Source of the DNA: JACRBK01 sp964427955
Lineage (GTDB): Bacteria > Chloroflexota > Anaerolineae > Aggregatilineales > Aggregatilineaceae
Assembly (NCBI GenBank): GCA_964427955.1
Contig: CAYRWY010000306.1
Location: forward strand, 1 to 7,301
DNA: 7,301 nucleotides
Reading direction: 5' to 3'
Part shown: positions 1 to 6,139 of the stretch, one piece after another
Numbering within the stretch: the first letter of the stretch is position 1
How the letters are laid out: each line of letters begins with the position of its first letter
Program-made: the position numbers and the translations under genes
Notes under the pieces: model-generated
What the model saw: only the letters and a program-made list of their open reading frames with translations
What the model was told of the DNA's origin: nothing
Databases searched by the model: none

Positions 1-24
1 GGAGAGGGGGTCGGGAGGTGAGGT
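1..24 (+). repeat. Dispersed G-rich repeat, copy 1 (partial at window edge)
   Basis: This stretch matches 7204-7227 at 20 of 24 positions in the same orientation, sharing GGAGAGGGG at the left and GTGAGGT at the right. A reversed relative lies at 2202-2227 and a looser one at 2357-2379. It sits directly downstream of the CpaE-like stop codon. The window begins inside or at the edge of the element, so its full extent is unknown. Confidence 0.6.
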
Positions 25-27
25 CCG

Positions 28-1512
28 CTACGTCCCCAAGGCGCGGGTCAACTGGTGGATACCGCTGCTGAACGGGCAGTCGGGCAGCGCCGACACCAGC
101 GGGATGCCGCGCCGGATCGCCGCCGACTGCTTCGGCTCGAAGGGCAGCTCAGCGGCCAGCGGACGCCGCAGCGCCTTCTGGATCGCGTCGGCGGGCAGTT
201 CGGTCAGGGGCCGCGGATGGTTGAGCACCAGCCGCACGCGCCCCGCATCGACGCCCAGGGTATTGAGCATCAGCAAAAACTGGTTGGTGGTGTGCACCGA
301 GGCCGGATCGTCGGCCATCACGACGACCACCACGCTCGACAGTTGGAGCGCGGCGGAAGCCGCCGTATCCAGACTGCGCGCATCGACGATCACCGGGTTC
401 AGCGTCGTCACGACCTGGCGCAGCATACTCTGCGCCGCCGGGGCGCTCAGCGCCTCGCGGGTGGGCTGGACCGGCGCGGCCAGCACCGACACACCGGACG
501 CCGAGTGCGGGATCAGCATCTGGCTGACGGTGCGCGCGTCGGGCGCATCGCCCATGACGAGCAGTTGGCCCCAATGCTGCGGCGGCGTGAGGTGCAGGTA
601 GAGCGAGACGTGCCCGCTGGTCGGGCTGAGATCGACCAGCCCCACGCGGCGCGACTGGCCGCCCAGCGCAAAGGCCAGGTTGATGGCGACGGTCGTCGTC
701 CCGACCCCGCCGCGCAGACTGATGACCGTGATCACCGGCAGGCGTACCGCCGGGAGAGCGCCCATCGGCTGAGTATCCTCCAACCCAATCGGGCGGCGCG
801 GCGCTTCGACCACGCCCGCCGACGAAGCCAGCGCCTCATCCAGGCCAATCGGACGGCGGGGCTGGGAATCGGTCACCGCCGGGGTCAGCGCCTCGGCCCC
901 AATCGGACGGCGGGGCGACGAATCCGACGGTGAGGGCGGCAGGTCGTCCACGCCAATCGGGCGGCGGCTCGACCGGCCCGGGGGCGCTGCCGGGCGCGGG
1001 GCCATTGGCTCCGAGGCCGCCGGACTGCCAAAGCCGGGCGGCGGGCTGGACGGAGACGGCAGCGGCGACGGGACCGAGGGTTCGCTCCCCAGCGAGGCCG
1101 GAGGCACCGGCTCGGTCAGGAGGCCGGTATGGACGCGGAAATTCACCCCGGCTTTCAGGACAGCATCCACCCGGTCGATCAATTCCTGGGCGGTCACCGG
1201 CTTGGACAGGAAGGCATTCGCGCCCGCCTCCAACGCCATCTGCTTGTCCATCGGCTGGCTGCGCGCCGTCAGGATGATGATCGGAATCCGGGCGGTGAGG
1301 GGATCGTTGCGCAGCTTGCGCACCACGTCGTACCCGCTCAGGCCCGGCATCATCACGTCGATGATCGCCAGGTCCGGCTGGTTTTGCGCGGCCATCATGA
1401 TCCCTTTTTCGCCGTCCTTGGCGATTTCGACCTGGTGTCCGACCCGCTCCAGCATCAGTTTGACCATCTGAAGCAGGTTAAAGTCGTCGTCGATCAGCAG
1501 TAAGTGCGACAT
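28..1512 (-). CDS. CpaE/TadZ-like protein: receiver domain, RRPIG-repeat linker, ParA/MinD-type ATPase
   Basis: The product has 494 residues. Residues 3-120 are a CheY-type receiver with the full active site: acidic pair D8/D9, phospho-acceptor D52 in IIDVMMPG, T82 and K104. Residues 123-256 are a Pro/Ser-rich linker carrying four RRPIG motifs at 183, 201, 219 and 239. Residues 259-490 resemble ParA/MinD ATPases, with P-loop RGGVGTTT (267-274), Walker A' D294 and Walker B VIVD (D377). A receiver fused to a MinD-like domain is typical of CpaE/TadZ, which localise Tad/Flp pilus assembly at the pole; that role is inferred here. Both lysines of the KGGVGKT motif are replaced (R267, T272), so ATP hydrolysis is doubtful. 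The frame extends upstream to 1623, but the ATG at 1512 starts exactly at the receiver. The extension only shadows the gene upstream, whose stop is 7 bp away, implying co-transcription. A generic response-regulator/AAA name is the alternative. Confidence 0.88.
   Translation of the reverse strand: MSHLLLIDDDFNLLQMVKLMLERVGHQVEIAKDGEKGIMMAAQNQPDLAIIDVMMPGLSGYDVVRKLRNDPLTARIPIIILTARSQPMDKQMALEAGANAFLSKPVTAQELIDRVDAVLKAGVNFRVHTGLLTEPVPPASLGSEPSVPSPLPSPSSPPPGFGSPAASEPMAPRPAAPPGRSSRRPIGVDDLPPSPSDSSPRRPIGAEALTPAVTDSQPRRPIGLDEALASSAGVVEAPRRPIGLEDTQPMGALPAVRLPVITVISLRGGVGTTTVAINLAFALGGQSRRVGLVDLSPTSGHVSLYLHLTPPQHWGQLLVMGDAPDARTVSQMLIPHSASGVSVLAAPVQPTREALSAPAAQSMLRQVVTTLNPVIVDARSLDTAASAALQLSSVVVVVMADDPASVHTTNQFLLMLNTLGVDAGRVRLVLNHPRPLTELPADAIQKALRRPLAAELPFEPKQSAAIRRGIPLVSALPDCPFSSGIHQLTRALGT
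784..966 (-). repeat. Coding repeats encoding RRPIG motifs in the CpaE-like linker
   Basis: Four copies of a core reading CCAATCGG(A/G)CGGCG on the plus strand encode RRPIG followed by V, A or L and an acidic residue. The exception is the second copy, where A then E follow. Copies begin 18, 18 and 20 residues apart. Between cores the sequence is Pro/Ser/Ala-rich and poorly conserved, so the core seems to be kept while the spacers drift. Confidence 0.85.
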
Positions 1513-1519
1513 GTTACGC

Positions 1520-2062
1520 TCAACTTTCTGTGATGCAGAAGACCTCAATCCGGCTGCGGTTGACCAGCACCGCGCCGCCTTTGAACACAATTTCGCGCCG
1601 GGCGGTGACCGTCGCCGTGGCATTGAAGACCGGGATGAACTGCTCCGGCGTGGTCCGGACGAAGTTCGCCACGTTGACCGACGGATGCAGCCGGATCACC
1701 CCGCGCACCTCGAAGCCCGCCACCACGACCAGCAGCGGCTTATCGACGTGATCGCGGCCCATGTAGCGCCCCTCGCGCTGGGGCAGGCCGTCTTTCAACT
1801 GGGTGAGCACCACGATCCCCAGGTTCTCTTTGCGGATCTCGCCCACCGCATAGTTGCCGGTCAGCACGGCGGGATCGAGCAGCGGCGAAATATACAGCCG
1901 TTCCAGCGTGACGAACTGGGCGTTCCCATCGTTGAGTTGATCGAGCAGCGGAATCCCGCGCAGCTCCGTTTCGCCGCTCATGCGGTAGGTGCGGGTCATG
2001 AATTCGCCGGCGACGAATCCCTTCCGAATACTGGCCTGGCCTTGTACTGGTGTCGGTTGCAT
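1520..2062 (-). CDS. Hypothetical protein, apparent tandem duplication of a small beta-rich domain
   Basis: I do not recognise this 180-residue protein with certainty. It has no signal peptide or membrane segment and looks cytoplasmic and beta-rich. Two regions resemble each other: residues 28-84 and 114-175 share the order (S/A)G..(E)(L/V)RG, then QF(V/I), then AV followed by a basic, Ile-containing strand. F50 to A72 and F142 to A164 are both 22 residues apart. The second copy, with FIP, VNRSRI and alternating hydrophobics, vaguely recalls a small domain of unknown function (DUF6812-like), which is unverified. ATG 2062 is preferred because GGGGGTG lies 5' of it. A GTG two codons earlier (2068) and ATGs near 1999 and 1981 are alternatives. 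Its stop is 7 bp before the CpaE-like start, so it is the first gene of a two-gene unit and may be a functional partner of that ATPase. Upstream lies the repeat island, so any promoter must sit within or beside repeats. Confidence 0.75.
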   Translation of the reverse strand: MQPTPVQGQASIRKGFVAGEFMTRTYRMSGETELRGIPLLDQLNDGNAQFVTLERLYISPLLDPAVLTGNYAVGEIRKENLGIVVLTQLKDGLPQREGRYMGRDHVDKPLLVVVAGFEVRGVIRLHPSVNVANFVRTTPEQFIPVFNATATVTARREIVFKGGAVLVNRSRIEVFCITES

Positions 2063-2097
2063 TCTCACCCCCCGGCTGGTTGACGAGCAGATGTTGC

Positions 2098-2188
2098 GAG
2101 TTGATAGTTGTTAGTTATTAGTCGTTAGTTTTTAGTTTTTAGTTGACAGTTCTCAGTTGACAGTGGTCAGTGGTCAATTTTCAATTCC
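2098..2188 (+). repeat. Degenerate heptanucleotide array (YAGTNNN), left arm
   Basis: Thirteen consecutive 7-bp units can be read in one register. They start with GAGTTGA at 2098, pass through TAGTTGT, TAGTTTT (twice in succession at 2126 and 2133), CAGTTGA and CAGTGGT (twice, at 2161 and 2168), and decay to CAATTTT. The first base of the unit switches from T to C midway, suggesting successive duplication and drift. Degenerate heptamer repeats (STRRs) are known from heterocystous cyanobacteria; this looks similar in kind, though the host is probably not a cyanobacterium. Confidence 0.85.
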
Positions 2189-2201
2189 CCGTGAGCCACA
2201 G

Positions 2202-2227
2202 CACCTCACCCCTGGCCCCCTCCAGAG
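2202..2227 (-). repeat. Dispersed G-rich repeat, inverted copy
   Basis: Read on the minus strand this ends in GGGGTGAGGTG, matching the right end of the copies at 1-24 and 7204-7227 but in the opposite orientation. It forms the left edge of the GC-rich block inside the repeat island. Confidence 0.55.
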
Positions 2228-2250
2228 GGAGTGGCGTGGTGGAAACGTCT

Positions 2251-2297
2251 GGGTAGGGGCGCCGCTTGCTGCGCCCGGCTTTTAGACGCCCCTATCC
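2251..2297. repeat. GTAGGGGCG / CGCCCCTA palindromic repeat element
   Basis: GGGTAGGGGCG at 2251-2261 pairs with CGCCCCTATCC at 2287-2297 with one mismatch (a G:T wobble in RNA). The interior contains GCTTGCTGCGCCC (2264-2276). The reverse complement of nearly the same sequence occurs inside the element at 7245-7294, showing one dispersed family. The translation of this block gives spurious open frames on both strands. Confidence 0.65.
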
Positions 2298-2301
2298 CCG
2301 G

Positions 2302-2327
2302 CCCTTCCCCCGCAAGCGGAGGAAGGG
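2302..2327. repeat. GC-rich hairpin, 12-bp stem with one mismatch
   Basis: Arms 2302-2313 and 2316-2327 pair at 11 of 12 positions around a 2-base AA loop, with CGC-AA-GCG at the tip. It is nearly the reverse complement of the hairpin at 2345-2366, so the two form an inverted pair. Confidence 0.75.
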
Positions 2328-2344
2328 AGCAGCGGTTCTTAAGT

Positions 2345-2379
2345 CCCTCTCCGCTTGCGGGGAGGGATTTAGGGAGGGG
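2345..2379. repeat. GC-rich hairpin plus G-rich tail
   Basis: CCCTCTCCGC (2345-2354) and GCGGGGAGGG (2357-2366) form a 10-bp stem with one wobble around a TT loop. The G-rich tail to 2379 resembles the repeat at 7204-7227. Repeats of this CCCTCTCCGCTTGCGGGG form are the sort that recur between genes in Chloroflexota, which is recalled knowledge and not checked. Confidence 0.65.
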
Positions 2380-2422
2380 CTTGAGCCTCTTAAGAATGGA
2401 CAACAGCGCCCCAGGTGCCTTT

Positions 2423-2464
2423 GCTGATAACTGATCACTGTCTACTGTAAACTGTCCACTGTCC
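2423..2464 (-). repeat. Degenerate heptanucleotide array (ACTGNNN), right arm, opposed to left arm
   Basis: Six units of 7 bp in one register: GCTGATA, ACTGATC, ACTGTCT, ACTGTAA and ACTGTCC twice, ending 3 bp before the parvulin stop codon. On the minus strand the motif becomes CAGTNNN, the same as the left array at 2098-2188, so the two arrays face each other across the hairpin block. Confidence 0.85.
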
Positions 2465-2467
2465 GCC

Positions 2468-3577
2468 CTACGGCGTCTGCGCGCTCAAGAACTGCGAGAC
2501 GGCGTCGAAAGTCGTCTGGTCGAGCGTCTGTAAGCCCGGCTCGGCGGGAATGTCCGTATTCCAATCGGCGCTGCGCTGGATCGCCGCCCCATCGCGCAGC
2601 GACTGCACCCACGTCTTGAAATAGCCATCGCGAGCGTCGGCCAGCTCGTTCTCGCTGAGCGCCTGCGATTCGCGCTCCAGCACTTCGATCAGGTGGAAGC
2701 CGAACTGCGTCTCGACCGGGCCGATCAACGTATTCAGCGGCGCATCGCGCACCGCATCGGCGTAGCTCTGGACGAGGTAGGACAGCCGCACCGTGCCCAC
2801 GTCCCCGCCCTGGCTGGCGCTGGCGGAGTCATCCGACAGATCGGCGGCGACCGACTCGAACGCCTCACCCGACTGGAGCCGGGCCTGCGCCGCCTGAATG
2901 CAGCCCTGCGCCGCGACCCGCACATCCGGGGCGGGCGTCGCGCCGTCAGCGGGCATCGGATCGAAGGCGCACAGGATATGCCGGGTATGGACGGCGATTT
3001 CCTCGGTCGGCACGTTGGTCGCGACGTAATCGTACAGCTTGGAGCGCCCCACGTCGTTGGCAAACAGGGTGCGCAGTTGGTCCTGCGTCAACCCGGAGAC
3101 GGCGGTCGCGTTGGCATACCAGGTGCTGATGAATGCCTGGGCCGTGCTGCTCTGCGCCAGGTCGGATACGGCCACATCGGTCCACAGGCTGAAAAACCGG
3201 GCTTCCTGGGCCTGGGTCTCTTCGGCGGTCGGCAGCCGCCCCAACTCGGTCGCTTTTTGCCAGAGCAGGCGTTCCTCTTCCATCTGGCTCAGCACGGCAT
3301 CGCCCAGGCTGGCCGCGTCTTGCAGGCTGGACACCAGGTGATTGACGTACTGCGGCGACAGCCCCATGTTGCCGCCGGTCAGTTCATAAAACTTCGCCAG
3401 TTCTTGAAGATACTGCCAGCGCACCAGACGCACCCGCGCCTGAAAGTCAGCGCGCGTGATCGACTCGCCGTTGACGGTGGAGACGACCGCGCTGTCCTGG
3501 GCAAAGCCGGGCAGCGTCCCGGCCAGGAGGGCGACCAGCACCCCCACGACTAACAAACGGCGCAGTGAAGAACTCAT
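2468..3577 (-). CDS. Exported SurA/PrsA-type parvulin peptidyl-prolyl cis-trans isomerase
   Basis: The 369-residue product is an extracytoplasmic foldase that should catalyse prolyl isomerisation in secreted proteins. A signal peptide spans about residues 1-26 (R6/R7, a hydrophobic core, and likely cleavage after GFA). There is no lipobox cysteine, so unlike Bacillus PrsA it is not predicted to be a lipoprotein. Residues 28-180 are a helical SurA-N-like chaperone region beginning VVSTVNGESITRADF. Residues 195-300 form the parvulin (PpiC) domain with TRHIL (H200), GEAFESVAADLSDD, SQGGDVG and FGFHLIEV (H295). C203 and C226 could form a disulfide. The C-terminal 70 residues return to a chaperone-like helical region. 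An AAAGG ribosome binding site lies 6-7 bases before ATG 3577. The kinase gene upstream ends 97 bp away, so read-through or a separate promoter are both possible. Confidence 0.92.
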   Translation of the reverse strand: MSSSLRRLLVVGVLVALLAGTLPGFAQDSAVVSTVNGESITRADFQARVRLVRWQYLQELAKFYELTGGNMGLSPQYVNHLVSSLQDAASLGDAVLSQMEEERLLWQKATELGRLPTAEETQAQEARFFSLWTDVAVSDLAQSSTAQAFISTWYANATAVSGLTQDQLRTLFANDVGRSKLYDYVATNVPTEEIAVHTRHILCAFDPMPADGATPAPDVRVAAQGCIQAAQARLQSGEAFESVAADLSDDSASASQGGDVGTVRLSYLVQSYADAVRDAPLNTLIGPVETQFGFHLIEVLERESQALSENELADARDGYFKTWVQSLRDGAAIQRSADWNTDIPAEPGLQTLDQTTFDAVSQFLSAQTP

Positions 3578-3628
3578 ACACGACCTTTCGATCCTGACAG
3601 GCGCGTCTGGACGATATCCCCCGGAACA

Positions 3629-3656
3629 AGCATAACTCGTGTTTATGATAGCCCAA
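3629..3656 (-). promoter_or_regulatory. Weak candidate promoter for the parvulin gene
   Basis: On the minus strand TTGGGC (3651-3656) and TATGCT (3629-3634) are 16 bp apart and lie about 50 bp before the start codon. Each box matches the sigma-70 consensus only partly (3 of 6 and 4 of 6), so this is suggestive only. Confidence 0.25.
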
Positions 3657-3674
3657 TCCGGGCGCTGGGGAAAA

Positions 3675-6026
3675 TCAGGAATGCGGAGGCAGAGACAGCC
3701 GGACCGTCGTACCCTGGCCGACGGTGCTCTCGACTTCGATCAGGCCGTGATGCAGTTCGACGATCTTGCGCGCGATGGCTAATCCCAGCCCGGCCCCACC
3801 CGTATCGGAGGAGCGGGCCCGATCCACGCGATAGAAGCGGTCGAAGACATGAGGCAGATCGGTCCCCGGAATGCCGATCCCGCGGTCCTGCACGTCGATC
3901 ACGCTCCAACCGTCGCGGAAGTACGTGCGCAGGATGACCGTTCCGCCCACGGGACTGTAGTGGAGCGCATTCTCCACGACTTTGAAGAGGGCCAGTCCCA
4001 GCCGGTCGTGGCGCGCCAGCACCGCCGGGACGTCCGAGCCAAGTTCGAGGCGCACCGTCAGCGACCGGGCCGCCGCCAGCGATTCCACCTGCTCGCCGAT
4101 CTCCTGTACCAGGGCGTTGAGATGCAGGGGCGAGAGATCGAGCGTGGCTTCGCTGTCGAGCTGCGTCATCATCAACATCCCCTCGATCAGCCGGGTGATG
4201 CGCTCGACCTGCCGCCCGATCACCTGGGCCCGCCGCCGCCGCACGTCCGGATCGTCGGATTTTTCCAGCAGATACAGGCTGGCGGAAATCGTCGCCAGCG
4301 GCGTCCGGAAATCGTGCGAGGCGTCTTTGACGAACTCGGCCAGGATGTGCAGCCGTTCCTTTTCGATGGCGAGTTCCAGCGCGTGGCGCTCGACCTGCTG
4401 GCGCTCGGTAATGTCCCGCGAGAGGCCAAACAGCACCGGCTGGTGATCCCAAATGCCGCGCGTGAAGCGGGTTTCCAGGGGGATCGACGATCCGTCGCGC
4501 GTCCGGAGCGGGAACGGGGAGTTCGACGGCCCGCCGGTCAGAATCTCGTCCAGCAGCGCGACCGCTTCGTCGCGCCGGTCGGGCGGAAGCAGATCGAGCA
4601 CGTTCATCTGGCGCAGCTCGTCGGCGGTGTAACCCAGGCGCAGTTCGGCGACCCGGTTGACGGTCACGACCTGGCCTTGCAGATCGAAGATGAACACCAG
4701 ATCATCGACGGTGTTGAACAGCATTTTCAGGTTGGCTTCGCTCTCCCGCAGGGCCGTCTCCGCCCGGAGGCGGGTCAGCGTGCCCCCGATCTGCGTGGCG
4801 ATGCTTTCCAGGGCCGTGCGTGTGTGGGGCGGGATCGAGTCGTGCGTGTGGGACGCCAGGTTGAGCACGGCCAATGGCTGCCCCTCATACTGAATAGGAA
4901 TGATGGCCGCCGCGTGCAGATTCTCCGCCAGGCGAACGGGATCAGTCGTCACCCGGATGCTGTCGTAATCGCCATAGAGGGGCTGACCTTTGCGCACCAG
5001 GACCGCGTTGGGCGTATCTGCCCCGTAATACCGCGATCGCTCGACAAATTCCGGCGACAGGCCGCGGTGGGAGATCAGGGTCAGATCGCCCGATCCCTGG
5101 CCCACCAGATAGATCCCCCCGGAATCGATCGCTTCGAACTGGCAGACGGTGTCGAGCACCTGATCCAGCGCCTTCGACAGCCCCGCGGTCGAACTGAGCA
5201 TCAACCCCAGGTCGCGCTGGATGGTGTTGAGCCGTTCGGACTGCCGCCGGGCAGTGACATCGTGGCAGAGCGCGGCCACCAGGTAGCCATCTTCCGTCCG
5301 GATCGGCATGATCTGTTCCTGAAGGATCAGGGTTCTCCCGTCAGGATGCCGGTATTCATTTTCGGACTCGACGCCATCCCAGACATTCCGCCCGTTCTGC
5401 AAGACCTCGGTCAGCCGGGTTTTGAGGCGATCCAGCGCCTCCGGGGTTCGGCGCTCCGAGGGGAGCATGGCATGACGCACGTCCCAAATTGTGCGTCCCA
5501 ACACCTGCTGCGCCGGGAACCCGGTGTTCTGCTCCATCGCCGGATTGAAGACGACGATCTCACCCTGCTCGTTGACCAGGGTGATGCCCTCGTACGAGTG
5601 CTCCAAAATGCTGCGCAGGCGGCGCTCGCTGTGGCGCAGCGCCCGTTCGGCCACTTCACGCTCGGCAACCTGCTGCGCCAATCGCCCGGTCAGATCGTGT
5701 AGCTGCCCGACGACATAGCCGACAAACACCAGCACCACCAGCGCGAAACCTTCCCAGATCACCAGGTGGGTCTGGGTCCCGGTCAGTGCGAGCATCAGCA
5801 CCGCCAAGGGGATCATCACCACGCCAGCGAGGACGCCCGCCCGCGTGCCGAAGGAGGCGCCAGCAACCACGACAGGCAGCACCGAAAACATCGCGGCAGT
5901 GGACTGGTCATCCAGGGCATGAGCCGTGAAGAACACGACCAGGTAGGCCGTGAGCGTCCCCGTGACCCGCAGGTGGGGGAACCAACGGGCGGGGATGGGG
6001 ATAATCCTCCTCAGGGCAGCGCGCAT
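3675..6026 (-). CDS. Membrane-bound sensor histidine kinase, TM-PAS-GAF-PAS-HisKA-HATPase
   Basis: The 783-residue product is a two-component sensor kinase. Residues 22-108 hold three or four membrane segments with little loop between them, loosely like DUF4118-type sensor regions. A coiled-coil-like stretch (110-140) leads to PAS 1 (about 135-260), GAF (about 275-420), PAS 2 (about 428-545), HisKA with H-box KDASHDFRTPL (H571), and the ATPase with N-box VVENALHYSP (N686), G1 DRGIGIP (D714), F-box VFDRFYR and G2 GGAGLGLAI. The residue four before N686 is Lys682 where Asn is usual, but every other box is intact, so the kinase is probably active. The ligand is unknown; tandem PAS and GAF domains suggest redox, light or small-molecule sensing. 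The start at 6026 follows a GAGG ribosome binding site by 8 bases. No response regulator is adjacent, so it is an orphan. The nearest receiver is the one in the CpaE-like protein, 2.2 kb downstream. Confidence 0.94.
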   Translation of the reverse strand: MRAALRRIIPIPARWFPHLRVTGTLTAYLVVFFTAHALDDQSTAAMFSVLPVVVAGASFGTRAGVLAGVVMIPLAVLMLALTGTQTHLVIWEGFALVVLVFVGYVVGQLHDLTGRLAQQVAEREVAERALRHSERRLRSILEHSYEGITLVNEQGEIVVFNPAMEQNTGFPAQQVLGRTIWDVRHAMLPSERRTPEALDRLKTRLTEVLQNGRNVWDGVESENEYRHPDGRTLILQEQIMPIRTEDGYLVAALCHDVTARRQSERLNTIQRDLGLMLSSTAGLSKALDQVLDTVCQFEAIDSGGIYLVGQGSGDLTLISHRGLSPEFVERSRYYGADTPNAVLVRKGQPLYGDYDSIRVTTDPVRLAENLHAAAIIPIQYEGQPLAVLNLASHTHDSIPPHTRTALESIATQIGGTLTRLRAETALRESEANLKMLFNTVDDLVFIFDLQGQVVTVNRVAELRLGYTADELRQMNVLDLLPPDRRDEAVALLDEILTGGPSNSPFPLRTRDGSSIPLETRFTRGIWDHQPVLFGLSRDITERQQVERHALELAIEKERLHILAEFVKDASHDFRTPLATISASLYLLEKSDDPDVRRRRAQVIGRQVERITRLIEGMLMMTQLDSEATLDLSPLHLNALVQEIGEQVESLAAARSLTVRLELGSDVPAVLARHDRLGLALFKVVENALHYSPVGGTVILRTYFRDGWSVIDVQDRGIGIPGTDLPHVFDRFYRVDRARSSDTGGAGLGLAIARKIVELHHGLIEVESTVGQGTTVRLSLPPHS

Positions 6027-6039
6027 GAGGGTTTCCTCA
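6026..6039 (-). promoter_or_regulatory. Ribosome binding site of the kinase gene inside a small hairpin
   Basis: On the minus strand TGAGG-AAAC-CCTCA can fold into a 5-bp stem with a 4-base loop. The stem contains the GAGG ribosome binding site and the first base of the ATG. Such a short stem would give only modest control of translation. Confidence 0.4.
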
Positions 6040-6065
6040 ATAGATAGCGTACAGTTGGCCCTATC

Positions 6066-6094
6066 ATATTACCTTGAACAGGCAAGACTGACAA
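6066..6094 (-). promoter_or_regulatory. Sigma-70-like promoter of the histidine kinase gene
   Basis: On the minus strand a -35 box TTGTCA (6089-6094, 5 of 6 to consensus) is followed by exactly 17 bp and a -10 box TAATAT (6066-6071, 4 of 6). Transcription would start near 6059, giving an untranslated leader of about 33 bases. The region is locally AT-rich in a GC-rich genome, which supports a real promoter. Confidence 0.55.
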
Positions 6095-6110
6095 ACACTC
6101 TGTTCTTCAC

Positions 6111-6139
6111 TGTAATATATTAATAATAAATATATTACA
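6111..6139. promoter_or_regulatory. AT-only 29-bp palindrome, candidate operator upstream of the kinase promoter
   Basis: TGTAATATATT (6111-6121) and AATATATTACA (6129-6139) are perfect 11-bp inverted repeats. Within the 7-base centre further bases pair, leaving a single mismatched pair in the whole 29 bp. Its centre lies about 66 bp upstream of the predicted kinase transcription start, where class I activators commonly bind. With no GC pairs in the core and no U-tract it is unlikely to be a terminator. It could bind a dimeric regulator or a nucleoid protein. Confidence 0.6.

Noticed and set aside
1513..1623. 37-codon N-terminal extension of the CpaE-like gene
   Set aside because: The receiver fold begins exactly at ATG 1512, and the extension lies wholly inside the upstream gene in another frame with low-complexity Arg/Ser content.
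2098..2188. Replication origin or ParB-type iteron cluster
   Set aside because: Units are too degenerate for iterons, and there is no DnaA-box pattern, rep or dnaA gene nearby; the opposed copy at 2423-2464 fits a repeat element better.
2206..2434. Overlapping 65- and 67-codon frames on opposite strands within the repeat island
   Set aside because: Their products (PLPASGEG- and PSPASGGRE-type strings) are translations of the dispersed hairpin repeats; no independent coding signal.
2098..2464. CRISPR array
   Set aside because: The units are 7 bp and contiguous with no spacers, and no cas gene is present.
3849..5702. Very long (617-codon) plus-strand open frame opposite the kinase gene
   Set aside because: It is a high-GC antisense shadow; the minus strand shows every histidine kinase motif in order, while the plus-strand product is compositionally biased (His, Arg, Gln rich) with no domains.
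6111..6139. AT palindrome as an intrinsic terminator of the DJ-1-like transcript
   Set aside because: The stem has only one G:C-containing end region and no U-run logic; it is over 330 bases from the stop codon and lies next to a promoter.
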